Source of the DNA: a bacterium
Lineage (GTDB): Bacteria; Planctomycetota; Planctomycetia; Planctomycetales; Planctomycetaceae
DNA: 63,393 nt
NCBI GenBank assembly: GCA_016124895.1
Contig: WGMU01000109.1
Location: 1 to 63,393, forward strand
Direction of reading: 5' to 3'
Position 1 is the first letter of the stretch. Every line of letters begins with the position of its first letter. The notes beneath the pieces are model-generated. The model was not told the DNA's origin, made no database searches, and saw nothing but the letters and a program-made list of their open reading frames with translations. This document shows, piece after piece, positions 26,894 through 36,495 of this stretch. The position numbers and the translations under genes were made by a program.

Positions 26894-27445
26894 ATGAAGA
26901 AGCTTGTTGCCCTGAGTGTTGCTGCAGTTCTGGCCGTCACCAGCATGGTGTCGGCTGACGACGTCAAGTCCGGGCTCGAACCCGGAAGCAGCGTCGGAGC
27001 GTTCCAGGTCCGGGATATCACGGGACCGTCGAAAGGCAAATCGCTGTGTTACCGCTGCCAGTACGGCGGGCGCCCGGTCGTCAGTATTTTCGCCCGCGAC
27101 GTCAACGACGAACTCGTTGACCTGATTAAGAAAGTCGACAAGCAGGTCGGCGAAAACAAAGACAAAGACATGAAGGCCTTCGTCGTGCTGCTGACCGACG
27201 AGCCGGAAGCTGCGGCTGCGAAGCTCGAAAAGGTGGCTTCAACTGCAAAGGTCAAGAATGTCCCGCTGACCGTCTTCGACGGCGAAGCTGGTCCGCCGTC
27301 CTACAAGATCGCCAAAGACGCCGACGTCAGTGTCATGATGTGGGTTGGCAGCAAGGTCAAAGTCAATGAAGCCTTTGCCAAAGGCAAGTTGACGAAAGAC
27401 TCTGTTGCCACCGTCGTCAAGGAATCGAAGAAGATTCTGGAGTAA
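26894..27445 (+). CDS. Small exported thioredoxin-fold-like protein with a CYRC motif
   Basis: A 183-residue protein with a signal peptide (residues 1-21, cut before DDVKSG) and AAGGA about 8 bases before the ATG. The mature part looks like a thioredoxin-type alpha/beta fold: LCYRCQYGGRPVVSIFAR holds a CxxC pair (Cys52, Cys55), then FVVLLTDEPEAAAAKLEK and VPLTVFDGEAGPPSYK (a possible cis-Pro). Similar small proteins are frequent in planctomycetes, and I know no tested function. A periplasmic thiol-redox or copper-related role is only a guess. It is transcribed alone and has its own terminator. Lys is unusually common. Confidence 0.88.
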   Translation: MKKLVALSVAAVLAVTSMVSADDVKSGLEPGSSVGAFQVRDITGPSKGKSLCYRCQYGGRPVVSIFARDVNDELVDLIKKVDKQVGENKDKDMKAFVVLLTDEPEAAAAKLEKVASTAKVKNVPLTVFDGEAGPPSYKIAKDADVSVMMWVGSKVKVNEAFAKGKLTKDSVATVVKESKKILE

Positions 27446-27475
27446 GCGACACGCTGACTGATTGATCAACTCGAA

Positions 27476-27508
27476 CCCCGCTTTGCTGCGTGCGAGCGGG
27501 GTTTCTTT
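27476..27508 (+). terminator. Rho-independent terminator
   Basis: Arms CCCCGCT (27476-27482) and AGCGGGG (27495-27501) are perfect and followed by TTTCTTTT. It lies 30 bases after the small secreted protein gene. Confidence 0.92.
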
Positions 27509-27592
27509 TCGCGCCAGTGATTTTCGGTACCCGTCCTCAGCGACAGACGGACGGTGACGGCTTCGGTCCAGCGACAGAAGTGTTCTGGCAGC

Positions 27593-30500
27593 TCACACGT
27601 CGCTGCTGGCTGGCGTCTGTTCAACCTGCAGCGCGTTGATCAGCCTTTGCAGCAGGACCTGATCGAGCGGGTGCAGTAGTGACGCGTTGAACCCGGTCGC
27701 CTGGGCCTGCGTCAACGTCGCGCGGGCGGCCTCCGGATTGCGATCATCGAGCTGAGCAGCGGCCAGGTGCAGCAGCAGAGTTGACGTGGCCTGGCCATTC
27801 GCCATTGCCTGCTGCAGATCGGCAATGGCCTGTCGCGTCCGGTGCTGCCCCAGCAGGATACAGGCACGCGTATCGAGAAGTTGCGGCGTGAGACCTGCCG
27901 TTTGCATTGCCCGCTCGATCAGCGTCAGCGCGTCGTCTGCGTCGCGCCGCTGCATTCCGAGCAGCCAGGCGAGGTTGTTCAGCGCCGGCAGATTCTGCAT
28001 GTCGACGTGCAACACCTGGCGGTAGAGCGATTCCGCCTCCGCATAACGCTCCTGCAGCGATCGCAAATCCGCGAGGCAGACTTTGATCAGCAGCGCCTGC
28101 GGCCGCTGTTTGAGTGCGGTCGTCAGCTTCTCGTCGACGCGCGCCATCCGAGCGTGCGTCGGCCCGGTTGAGAGCATCGCCAGCGAGAGTCCCGCTGCCG
28201 CTTCCGGGTCGAGCTGCTGCCAGACTTCGTCAAGCTGTTCGAACGCTTCCACATCGCGGCCGTGATTCAACTGCCAGGCGACGAGTTGCCCCACCTGTCG
28301 CGGGTCAAGCTTCACCGCTTCGGTCAGAAATGCGAGCGCGGCAGCATCGAGGTCTGTATTCGAATCGCCGTTGGAACCAGCGGCACAGGCAACAGCCGCG
28401 GCTTCTGTCAGCCGCGCGACTTTCTGTTCCTGATCACTGGCCGCAGCGACAAACGACGTCAGCAGAGTAACGGCCTGCGTCGTCTCGCGATATTTGACCG
28501 CCAGTCGCGTTTCGAGCCGCAGCGCTGTGGCAGCTTCTGGAAACCGCGAGCGCAGCCGCTTCAGTCCACGTTCGGCTGTGTCGCGGTCAGCGTGTTCGAC
28601 GAGATGCTCGACATAGTCGGACAGCAGTCGTTCGCTGACCTCGCCGTTCTGCAACGAGCGTTCAAGCTGAGCCGTCGCTTCATCGAGTCGGCCAATGGAC
28701 TCATACAGCTTTCCCAGCAGCCAGCGGTCACGTGGCAGCAGTTGATTCTGATCGTCCAGCGTTTCGAACAACAGGATCGCCTGCGCCCGTTCGTCAGCCA
28801 GCAACGAGGACGCAAGCACTGCGGCGCGAATGCGCAGATCTTCAACAGCGGGCTGAGGTGTCGCTGTTGTATTTTCGTCGAGCAACTCCAGCGCCCGCTG
28901 CCGGGACGCGTAGTCATTGTGGCCGTTGAGCAGCAGAGCAAGACGCCGCCGTGCTGACTGGCCGATCGTCGTTGTCGCGTCCGCATCACCCACCAGCCGT
29001 TCGAGCAGTGTTTCCGCGTGAGACGACAATCCGTTCTGCAGATACACGCTCGCCAATCCGTCGAGTGCTTTCAGATCGGCAGCTTCGTTCGCCGCTTCCC
29101 GCTGAAACAGTTCCGCGGCTCGCGCATGATCGCCGAACAGCGCGTAGGCCTGAGCCAGCTCCGTCACGCTCATTTTCTGCGCGTGCCTGCGGAACAGTGC
29201 CAGCGCTTCGTCCTGTCGTCCAGCTCGCACATAAAGTTCCATCAGTGTGCGCGCGGTTGCCGCATCGCCAGGCGACAGATCGAGCGCCTGCTGCAATTGC
29301 GATTCCGCCTGCCGGGAATTGCCGGCCGCTGCAAGCGCCTGGCCCATCCACAATGCAGCGTGTTGCCGATCGCCTGCCTGCTGAGCCAGCCGCGCCAGCG
29401 CGACGAGAAACTCAAGTCGATCTGCCTGGCTGGTCCGCGCCTCGATCAGCAACTGCTCAGCAGCGGCAATGCGTCCCTGCGACGCCAGCAGCTCAGCCTG
29501 CAACAGCGCGACCTGAGTCGGATCGGCTCCGTGCTTCGTCGCCTCAGTCAGCAGTGTCTCCGCCTCACGCCACTCGCGAGCGACTTCCGGCAACTGCAGG
29601 TTCTGTAGAATCAGCAGCCGGGCCAGCAGCAATCGCACCTGAGGCAGCGACGCCAGCGGTCTGTACTCGGCAATTGCCGCCTGCAGTTTCTTCTGCCGCA
29701 ACAGCGACGATGCCAGCGCCAGCCGGCCAGGGACCGACTTCGGGTGATACTTCATGACCTGTCGCAGCGTCACGAGTTCCTGATCGGTCTCGCCCAGCTC
29801 GCGATGACAGGTGGCAATGGCGATGTCAGTCCGTTCGAGCATTTCCGGCGTGTCGGCCTGAAAACGTCGTGCCTCGTTGAACAGACTGAGCGCCTGCCGC
29901 CACTGTTTTTGAGCCATCGCGATGCGGCCGTCGAGAAACAGGCGCAGCGCATCTGATCCCGGTGTTCGAGGCAACCGGTTGATGGCTTCGTGCGCCTTGT
30001 CGAACTCACCTCGTTCGATGGTCAGATCAGCAAGCAGCACGTGCGCCCGATGGTCACCTGGATGATCACTCAACAATTCCGCGAGCCGCTGCAGCGCCTG
30101 CTGCTGATCACCAAAATGCGATTCGATCACAATTGCCTGCAGCCTGAGATCAAGCCTGTCCGGCGCGAGTTCCATCGCCCGCTTGAGCTGATTGCGGACG
30201 AGATGCAGCAGACGTTCCGCTTTCGGCGCCTGCCCTCGTGATCGAGCTGCCGCAATCCGTTCATACCCGAGTTCTGTGGCCGCGAGAAGCAGGTCGCCAT
30301 TCTCACCGTCACGATCAAGTGCCTGCTGCAGATCGTCTGCTGCGGCGTCAAGTTTTCCGATACGTTGCCGAAACTTTGCACGAGCCAGCCACGCGGCCGG
30401 ATCGTTCGCGTTCAGTTCGACCAGACGATCCAGCAGCGCAGCAGCCTGCTCGGCCTCGTCCAGCATGTCGAGACGCAGGTTGGCCAGCGCGGCCCAGGCA

Positions 30501-31636
30501 TCAATCAGTCGGGGCGAAAAGTCAATGGCCTGCTCGAACGACTCGCCCGCCTGCTCGTACTCTCCCATCTGTTGCTGACAGAGCCCGGCCTGTAACGCGA
30601 GCTTCCCATCCGTCGAATAAATCTGCTGCAGCGTCTGGACATGGCTGAGAGCATCCGAGTATCGACCGATCGCCGTTGCCGTTGCGATCTGTCGACGCCG
30701 AATGTCTTCGCGTGTCGGGTCGGCACGCAGCACGTCTTCGTAAATCGCAAAGATCTGCCGCTGCGCTCCCGGCCCCTCCGCTGATTCGTCGAGCAGAATG
30801 CCCAGCGTTGCCAGCGCGTTCGTATCGTTGGGAACCATCCCGACATAGCGATTGAAATAGTCACGGGCTTTAGTGAAGTCGCCGTCTTCGCGGGCTCGTT
30901 CCCCAAGCTCGATCAGCGTGCCGGCGTTTCTTCGCATCTGCCAGCCGTGAATCGCGACGACCGACGAGAAGAAGACTCCGCCCGCGGCAAGTAGAATGGC
31001 CACGAACCGGTAGTTGATCATCCGCGGACGGATTTCGGCCGCCTCTTCCGATGTAATCTGACTCCGCGTCAGGCCCGCCGGATGTTCCCTGCTGGTCAAT
31101 GATGAGTCTGCTGTCTTCATACTTCCTCCCAATCGTCTTTCCCGCAACTGCCGCTGAGGCATTGCGGTCGTCAGTCCGGCCGGATCCCTCGTCGATTGCT
31201 GCACATGTCGCAGCAGCAGACCGATGCTGAACCCGACTGACACACCGGCCAGATCTGCGACAAAGTCAGCGCCGTCGACCGTCCGCCCTGGAACGAAATG
31301 CTGCAGCAGTTCAGTCGAGACCGCGTGAACTGCGGCAACCGCCCCCGCCAGATAAGTCGCCTTTCGCGAGCGTGACACCGCCCACCACATCAGGCAGACA
31401 GTCAGCGTCAGGTAACCGCAGACGTGATACAGCTTGTCAGAAACGCCGTGCTCCAGAACCCGGGCCGCATCGCCGCGCAACCAGCGGACGAACCACCAGG
31501 GATCGGTCGACAGCAGCGCGTACGAGAGTCCCAGCGTAGCGCATATGGCAATCGCCAGACGGACTCGCGCCGGCGCGCAGCGTTCGCTGCACACCGCCGA
31601 GAGAACTCGTCGCAGAACGCCCGGCAGAAGACTCAC
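27593..31636 (-). CDS. VanZ-like membrane domain fused to a long TPR protein (PrsT-like), last gene of the exosortase operon
   Basis: One unbroken frame of 1347 residues. Residues 1-150 are a VanZ-like membrane domain (SDKLYHVCGYLTLTV, DGADFVADLAGVSVGF, about four membrane helices). A membrane helix at about 205-228 (FVAILLAAGGVFFSSVVAI) is followed by more than 1000 residues of TPR helices. Long TPR proteins (PrsT) and VanZ-like proteins are known as separate parts of PEP-CTERM/exosortase loci. The GTG start at 31636 overlaps the sulfotransferase stop (GTGA) with AAGGAG 8 bases upstream. An internal ATG at 31120 (residue 173) also has a perfect box, so a separate TPR protein may be made. It may scaffold polymer export. 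Confidence 0.88.
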   Translation of the reverse strand: MSLLPGVLRRVLSAVCSERCAPARVRLAIAICATLGLSYALLSTDPWWFVRWLRGDAARVLEHGVSDKLYHVCGYLTLTVCLMWWAVSRSRKATYLAGAVAAVHAVSTELLQHFVPGRTVDGADFVADLAGVSVGFSIGLLLRHVQQSTRDPAGLTTAMPQRQLRERRLGGSMKTADSSLTSREHPAGLTRSQITSEEAAEIRPRMINYRFVAILLAAGGVFFSSVVAIHGWQMRRNAGTLIELGERAREDGDFTKARDYFNRYVGMVPNDTNALATLGILLDESAEGPGAQRQIFAIYEDVLRADPTREDIRRRQIATATAIGRYSDALSHVQTLQQIYSTDGKLALQAGLCQQQMGEYEQAGESFEQAIDFSPRLIDAWAALANLRLDMLDEAEQAAALLDRLVELNANDPAAWLARAKFRQRIGKLDAAADDLQQALDRDGENGDLLLAATELGYERIAAARSRGQAPKAERLLHLVRNQLKRAMELAPDRLDLRLQAIVIESHFGDQQQALQRLAELLSDHPGDHRAHVLLADLTIERGEFDKAHEAINRLPRTPGSDALRLFLDGRIAMAQKQWRQALSLFNEARRFQADTPEMLERTDIAIATCHRELGETDQELVTLRQVMKYHPKSVPGRLALASSLLRQKKLQAAIAEYRPLASLPQVRLLLARLLILQNLQLPEVAREWREAETLLTEATKHGADPTQVALLQAELLASQGRIAAAEQLLIEARTSQADRLEFLVALARLAQQAGDRQHAALWMGQALAAAGNSRQAESQLQQALDLSPGDAATARTLMELYVRAGRQDEALALFRRHAQKMSVTELAQAYALFGDHARAAELFQREAANEAADLKALDGLASVYLQNGLSSHAETLLERLVGDADATTTIGQSARRRLALLLNGHNDYASRQRALELLDENTTATPQPAVEDLRIRAAVLASSLLADERAQAILLFETLDDQNQLLPRDRWLLGKLYESIGRLDEATAQLERSLQNGEVSERLLSDYVEHLVEHADRDTAERGLKRLRSRFPEAATALRLETRLAVKYRETTQAVTLLTSFVAAASDQEQKVARLTEAAAVACAAGSNGDSNTDLDAAALAFLTEAVKLDPRQVGQLVAWQLNHGRDVEAFEQLDEVWQQLDPEAAAGLSLAMLSTGPTHARMARVDEKLTTALKQRPQALLIKVCLADLRSLQERYAEAESLYRQVLHVDMQNLPALNNLAWLLGMQRRDADDALTLIERAMQTAGLTPQLLDTRACILLGQHRTRQAIADLQQAMANGQATSTLLLHLAAAQLDDRNPEAARATLTQAQATGFNASLLHPLDQVLLQRLINALQVEQTPASSDV
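31118..31131 (-). promoter_or_regulatory. Internal ribosome-binding site and ATG inside the VanZ-TPR frame
   Basis: On the minus strand GGGAGGA stands 4-5 bases before ATG at 31120. It is in frame at residue 173, between the VanZ part and the TPR part's own membrane helix. This is as good a start as any in the operon and could yield a free TPR protein of about 1175 residues. Confidence 0.6.
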
Positions 31637-32760
31637 GAAATGAACTCCTTCCGGTCAGACGCGGTGCGGACAACCTCGCGACTGTCGCTTGATCCAGCCC
31701 CGCCAGTGGCGCTGAAAAACTCCGCGAGCACCGTTTCGCAGTGCGTTTCGTGAGCCTGGAACCAGCTTTCGTCGGCGTAGGTTTTCCACTTGTCGAACGG
31801 CGGTGGCGTAATCAGCGGCAGCAGGGGCTCAATGTGCCGCAGGTCGATTTCGCAGAGCTGAAATAACTGGAACAGCGACTGTTCCGGACGCGTCGTCAGC
31901 TCTTCAAAACTCAATGACAGGTCGCACCAGGTCCGGCCGTAAACATACGACAGCTTCCACAGGAAGTAGTGCAACTGATACGGATGCTCGATTGATCGTT
32001 CGTCGAGAAACGGAAAGTGGTACTTGAGATCGCGTGCCCAGCGACAGAGGTAAAAACCATCGACGTCCGGGAAGTCCACCATGTGTCCGTCGATGGGAAA
32101 TCGATCCGGCCGACCGAGCATTGAGCACCATTGATCGCGCGGGTGCCGGTAAAGGTGAATCAGTTTCGCGTTCGGATAATTCTTTCGTGCCCACGGCAGG
32201 CGAAAGTCGAGCCGGTTGAACTGCAGCACCGGACGTCCGCTTGCGTGCTCGATCAGCCCGTCGATATACGCCCGCATTTCCGGCTGCCACTCGTCTTCGG
32301 ACAGATAGAAATTCTGTTCGTTCCACTCGTCACGAAAGACCTGCCCCAGTGCTTCGAGGCCGTCGAACTCGCGCCAGTAATCGTCGACCTGACGGTGCGT
32401 CGCATCGACCCGGTCTCCGCGCATGTGCGGGTCAAACCAGCGCCGTTCGTTGAACGGTTCGTAATACGACGTCATGCCGGGAACGTTGCGAAACAGATTC
32501 CACGTCAGCGTTGATCCGCTGCGAAAGCGGGCCGAAATCAGCACGATGTCCGATCGTTCGTTCGTCGCTGGACCGCGCGACGCAGTGCCAAGACTCGGGT
32601 ATGGCGTCTCGGTCAGCAGAGCCGAATGGAAATCCCGCGGCGCAGTACGCAGCAATCCGCGCAGCGCGTTCGCGGCGGCCTGCCGCCCGTCGTCCGTCGC
32701 CGCAGCACGCCGCAGCGTCGCGAAGAACAAGTTTCGAAGTCTGACTCTCAGTGCTTTCAT
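31633..32760 (-). CDS. Sulfotransferase-family protein
   Basis: A 375-residue enzyme that should transfer sulfate from PAPS to a sugar or other acceptor. The 5'-phosphosulfate loop is ARFRSGSTLTWN near residue 83 and the 3'-phosphate region is LIHLYRHPRDQW further on. The fold resembles bacterial members of the Sulfotransfer families. It sits within the exosortase operon: 75 bases after the O-antigen-ligase-like gene and overlapping the VanZ-TPR start by four bases, which implies tight coupling. The likely acceptor is therefore the exopolysaccharide made by this locus; this is inference. There is no membrane segment, so it should act in the cytoplasm on a precursor. Confidence 0.88.
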   Translation of the reverse strand: MKALRVRLRNLFFATLRRAAATDDGRQAAANALRGLLRTAPRDFHSALLTETPYPSLGTASRGPATNERSDIVLISARFRSGSTLTWNLFRNVPGMTSYYEPFNERRWFDPHMRGDRVDATHRQVDDYWREFDGLEALGQVFRDEWNEQNFYLSEDEWQPEMRAYIDGLIEHASGRPVLQFNRLDFRLPWARKNYPNAKLIHLYRHPRDQWCSMLGRPDRFPIDGHMVDFPDVDGFYLCRWARDLKYHFPFLDERSIEHPYQLHYFLWKLSYVYGRTWCDLSLSFEELTTRPEQSLFQLFQLCEIDLRHIEPLLPLITPPPFDKWKTYADESWFQAHETHCETVLAEFFSATGGAGSSDSREVVRTASDRKEFIS

Positions 32761-32835
32761 TCCACGTGGTTTCCTGTGGTCGTTCCGAATGGTTGAGTTT
32801 CAGCCGATCCAGCGTCCGTCGTCGTCAGACAGCAC

Positions 32836-34146
32836 TTACACAGCAGCAACAGCCGGAGGTATTCCTGCGAAGTCAAATCGCTCGCGTTCAAAATCCGGCG
32901 AGTGGTCACGTTCGACGTTCCGGATCGATGACAGTTTCAACGCACCACAGCCCAGCAGCGCGGTGTAGTACGGAATCTCCAGCGCTTCGAGGCTCACAAA
33001 CTGAGCCGACACGGCAAAGCCGCAGAGTCCGACCAGCGCCATGCGGGCCACATACCGACACCATTCGTCCTCAACAGAGACGCTGTTCCAGGTCAGCAGC
33101 CACAGCCGGAAAATGCACAGCAGATAAAACCCGAGGTAGAGAAACAGGCCGGGAAAGCCGAGTTCCGCCAGGGTCTGCACCCACAGCGAGTGCGCCTCTT
33201 TGCCGGCCTTCCATCCATAGCGAGGTGCCAGAACCGGCCAGTGATTCGGCCCGCAACCCATCACGGGATCCTGCATCGTGACGTCCCAGCAGTCCTTCCA
33301 CAGATCGATGCGACTTTGCGCCGAAGCTTCGCGCTCACCACCCTCCTTGACGAACGTCGTCATGAATCGTTCGCGCACTTCGGGACCGGCAAGCACGGCG
33401 GCCGACACCGCAGCCGCAAGCATGAAGGCATACATTTTCGGCGTGCGCGGAATGACAAAGACGGTCGCCATGCCGGCAACCAGTGCCCCGAGCATTCCGC
33501 CGCGACTGAACGAGAACAGAATGCAGTGCCCCATCAGCAGGCAGAAGAACATCGCCAGACCGCGCTGCCACAGCTTCTCGGAGTGCAGGCTCAGAAAGAA
33601 CGCGACGCCGATCCCGGTCACCATTCCGATCGCCGCGCTGTTGTTGTCCATATCCGCAAAGCCGTCGAACCGCAGCACGTTGTAGCCCGAGAAGTAATAC
33701 GAATTCAGTTCGTAGGCGACGTATCCCTGCGACGCGACGATCGTCCAGGCGAGCTGCTGCAGTTGCCTGCGATCATTGATGCAGCACAGCCCAATCATGA
33801 ACGGAATGACGATCTTGGCCAGCCGTTCGACATAGTCCCAGGCCAGAAACTGATTCGGCGGAAAATACGCCTCGAAGTACGACCAGCCGAGAAAGGCCAG
33901 CAGCAGGGCAGCGACGGAAAAGCTGCGTCCGAGATTGAACCGCGCGGACTTCGTAAACACGAATCCGGCCAGCATCGCCAGCGCGAGGATCAGGCTGTAA
34001 CGTCCTGGCGGCACAGACCAGGGCCACATCGCTTCTGGTCGCACAATGGCGAACGAGACGTAGCACAGCAGTCCGTAAAACGGATTGATCAGTGCGGCCA
34101 GTGAACCACCGACCGTCGTGCCAAACGTGAAGAGCAATCCCTTCAT
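32836..34146 (-). CDS. O-antigen ligase / exosortase-system polymerase-like membrane protein
   Basis: A 436-residue membrane protein with about ten to twelve hydrophobic helices. A large loop after the eighth contains QSRIDLWKDCWDVTMQDPVMGCGPNHW and HSLWVQTLAELGFPG, the Wzy_C (O-antigen ligase/polymerase) signature with its conserved His. It resembles the putative O-glycosylation ligases linked to exosortase A (TIGR03097-type). It should polymerise or ligate sugar repeat units at the outer face of the inner membrane. The ATG overlaps the upstream glycosyltransferase stop by four bases (ATGA). Transfer of a glycan to protein rather than polymerisation is an alternative. Confidence 0.9.
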   Translation of the reverse strand: MKGLLFTFGTTVGGSLAALINPFYGLLCYVSFAIVRPEAMWPWSVPPGRYSLILALAMLAGFVFTKSARFNLGRSFSVAALLLAFLGWSYFEAYFPPNQFLAWDYVERLAKIVIPFMIGLCCINDRRQLQQLAWTIVASQGYVAYELNSYYFSGYNVLRFDGFADMDNNSAAIGMVTGIGVAFFLSLHSEKLWQRGLAMFFCLLMGHCILFSFSRGGMLGALVAGMATVFVIPRTPKMYAFMLAAAVSAAVLAGPEVRERFMTTFVKEGGEREASAQSRIDLWKDCWDVTMQDPVMGCGPNHWPVLAPRYGWKAGKEAHSLWVQTLAELGFPGLFLYLGFYLLCIFRLWLLTWNSVSVEDEWCRYVARMALVGLCGFAVSAQFVSLEALEIPYYTALLGCGALKLSSIRNVERDHSPDFERERFDFAGIPPAVAAV

Positions 34147-35414
34147 GCGCTGGTTTCCGGTGAGGTGACAGGTTCAATGGTGACTGGACAGGGCGGGTCG
34201 ACTGCTGTGGTGGGTCCGGCGAAATCGTTCAGCCCCAGAAAACTCATCAGCGGAGTCAGGCACTGATCCCAGCGATGATGTGCGGTGACGTATGCCTGAC
34301 CGGCCAGTCCGATGTCGTCACGCAGCGACGCGTCGTCGAGCAGTCGCAGCATCTTCGCGATCCACTCGTCGCGCTGCGTTGCCTGGAACAGGTGCGTTCC
34401 GTCCTGAACGTTGAGTCCAGCCAGCGGTGCCGGCGAGGCAACGACTGCGCGCGCCATCGCCAGCGCTTCGAGCACTTTATTCTGCACGCCGCGAGCAATC
34501 TGCAGCGGTACGACGGCAACCGCTGCGGCGTTCAACCACGGACGAACGTCCGGCACAGTTCCCGGCACGCTGACGCCAGGCAGTTCAGCGAGTTCGCGCA
34601 CTGTTGCTATGGGTTCGCGGCCCACGATGTTCAGTGTTGCATCTGGCCTCTGCGAGTGAATCGCCGGCCAGAGTTCGCGCGCGAACCAGACGATGCCGTC
34701 GATGTTCGGCTTGTAATCCAGCGCTCCGACAAAGACGCAACCACGCTCCGCGGCGCGGTCGATCTGAGGAGTGAAGTAGTCGACGTCGACGCCGTTCGGA
34801 ATCGCTTCGATCGGACTGTCGGGGCGGAACGCTCGATACAGTCTGGCTTCCGGTTCGCTGACGAAGGTCAGGCCGGCGCACCAGTCGGACAATGACGCTT
34901 CGAGCTCCCGGAGTCGGCGACCTTCGATGCCGAACAGTGTCCGTTTCAGAAACCGCGACGCTGCTGAGTACTCAAGCCATTTCTCGCTGTCGACGTCGAT
35001 CAGATCCACGTAACGTCGTGCCTGCGCGAGGCTCGACGCCTGGAGATACGGAGCCAGCGCCGACGACGAGCACAGCGCCGCGTCGAACGACGCTTCAGAG
35101 GCCCATTCGTCAACGACTGTCTTCAACGCCGGAGACTCAAACGCGCCCGCGGAGATCGTTCGCCCTCTCAGCAGACTGACTCCGGCCCGCAGCCAGCGGC
35201 CGCAGCGTTCCACCGGAACGATTGCCACGCGGGCGCACAGTCGATTGAGAACGTCGCGCGTCTCGTCGGTGACGGGCTCGTCTGCCAGGCAGCCCAGCCA
35301 GACGTTCGTTCGCGCCGCCAGATGCTCCAGGAAATGGAACGTCCGGATCCGGTCTCCACGATTAGGCGGGTGCGGAACGCGATGCGTCAGAAACAGCAGC
35401 GTCGGTTTGGTCAC
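34143..35414 (-). CDS. Glycosyltransferase, PEP-CTERM/XrtA-associated type (TIGR03087-like)
   Basis: A 423-residue GT-B glycosyltransferase, probably adding a sugar to a lipid-linked repeat unit in the cytoplasm. LLFLTHRVPHPPNRGDRIRT at the N-terminus is typical of the family TIGR03087 that occurs only with exosortase A loci. IPNGVDVDYF and a C-terminal donor-binding region (PLQIARGVQNKVLEALAMA with the usual E) are group 1 motifs. The start is GTG with GAGG 7 bases upstream. The gene overlaps the ligase-like gene by four bases and follows the deacetylase by 74 bases. Confidence 0.93.
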   Translation of the reverse strand: MTKPTLLFLTHRVPHPPNRGDRIRTFHFLEHLAARTNVWLGCLADEPVTDETRDVLNRLCARVAIVPVERCGRWLRAGVSLLRGRTISAGAFESPALKTVVDEWASEASFDAALCSSSALAPYLQASSLAQARRYVDLIDVDSEKWLEYSAASRFLKRTLFGIEGRRLRELEASLSDWCAGLTFVSEPEARLYRAFRPDSPIEAIPNGVDVDYFTPQIDRAAERGCVFVGALDYKPNIDGIVWFARELWPAIHSQRPDATLNIVGREPIATVRELAELPGVSVPGTVPDVRPWLNAAAVAVVPLQIARGVQNKVLEALAMARAVVASPAPLAGLNVQDGTHLFQATQRDEWIAKMLRLLDDASLRDDIGLAGQAYVTAHHRWDQCLTPLMSFLGLNDFAGPTTAVDPPCPVTIEPVTSPETSA

Positions 35415-35488
35415 CGGAGACCTCGGTCGATGGTCCGTGAAATGTCCCGTCGTCCGGGAGTTTCACCGACTGGCGTTCCCGGTCTGCA

Positions 35489-36436
35489 TCAGGCGTGCTG
35501 CGGCTGCAGTTCGGAGGCCGTCGCAGCGGGCAGACGACTGGCGAACGAGCCGTACAGTCCGGCGGTAAGCGGGTACTCGCGCGGACTGTCCGCGATCGAC
35601 GCCAGCGAGTCCGTCATCGTCGCGAAGCGGAACCGCGGCAGCAGTGCGTTCAGTTTGTGTTCGGTCGTGGCGAGGTTCTGATAATGCCGGAACCGCGAAA
35701 GAAGCCGGCCGGGCAGCCTGGGCTGGTCCGGATCGACTTCCCACGGGTGAATGTAGAACACGAATGGACGGTTCGACTGACGGGAATAACGGTCGAGACA
35801 GAAGCAGGAAAAGCGGAAAGGATACAGCCGGAAATATCCGCCTCCCGAGACCGGCAGTCGCAGCGCAGCGAACCGCAGTGCCGTTCCGGGAAACTCGTCG
35901 AGCGTGCCGGCAGGCGTCACGATGCAGTGCGGCGCAGGATCAGCCTCCGGAATACCGTAACGATCGTGATAAACGGGATAGACGCTCGAATCGCCGGTAA
36001 AGCCTTCCTCGACGAGAATCTGCAGAGCCCACAGCGACCGGCGCGTAATCGAAAAACTCGGTGCCCGGTACAGCCGAATCGGTTCGCCGGTGATGTCCTG
36101 CAGGACGTCGCGGCTGGCGATCAGGTCAGCTCGAAACTCTTCCGGCGACAGTTCGTAGACCAGCCGGTGCCAGTAGCTGTGACAGCCGATCTCGTGACCG
36201 GACTGCCGAATTTCACGCACCAGTTCGGGAAAGCGATTCGCGACCCAGCCCAGCACAAAAAACGTTGCCGCTGTCTGCTGCGCATCGAGCACCCGCAGGA
36301 TCCGCTGCGTGCTGGCAACGACCCGCGAGGGATAGTCATCCCACTCTCGCGGCGAGATGCGGTCGGCAAATCCCGAGACATGGAAGTAGTCTTCCACATC
36401 GACCGTCATCGCGTGCGTGAGAGATTGCTGAATCAT
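35489..36436 (-). CDS. Polysaccharide deacetylase, exosortase-associated (DUF3473 type)
   Basis: A 315-residue NodB-fold deacetylase. TVDVEDYFHVSGF (residues 11-23) carries the catalytic/metal Asp pair, HEIGCHSYWHRL holds the metal His residues, YRAPSFSIT gives the third motif, and the C-terminal FYIHPWEVDPDQPR is the DUF3473 extension specific to exosortase-linked deacetylases. It should remove N-acetyl groups from the growing exopolysaccharide. There is no signal peptide, which is normal for this subfamily. It is 59 bases downstream of the EpsI-like gene in the same operon. The first ATG is used; another at residue 10 is possible. Confidence 0.95.
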   Translation of the reverse strand: MIQQSLTHAMTVDVEDYFHVSGFADRISPREWDDYPSRVVASTQRILRVLDAQQTAATFFVLGWVANRFPELVREIRQSGHEIGCHSYWHRLVYELSPEEFRADLIASRDVLQDITGEPIRLYRAPSFSITRRSLWALQILVEEGFTGDSSVYPVYHDRYGIPEADPAPHCIVTPAGTLDEFPGTALRFAALRLPVSGGGYFRLYPFRFSCFCLDRYSRQSNRPFVFYIHPWEVDPDQPRLPGRLLSRFRHYQNLATTEHKLNALLPRFRFATMTDSLASIADSPREYPLTAGLYGSFASRLPAATASELQPQHA

Positions 36437-36495
36437 TCGTTACGACCGGGAGTGAGTTCGCCGCGCCGCCATCCACGACAGGAACAGCGGACTTA

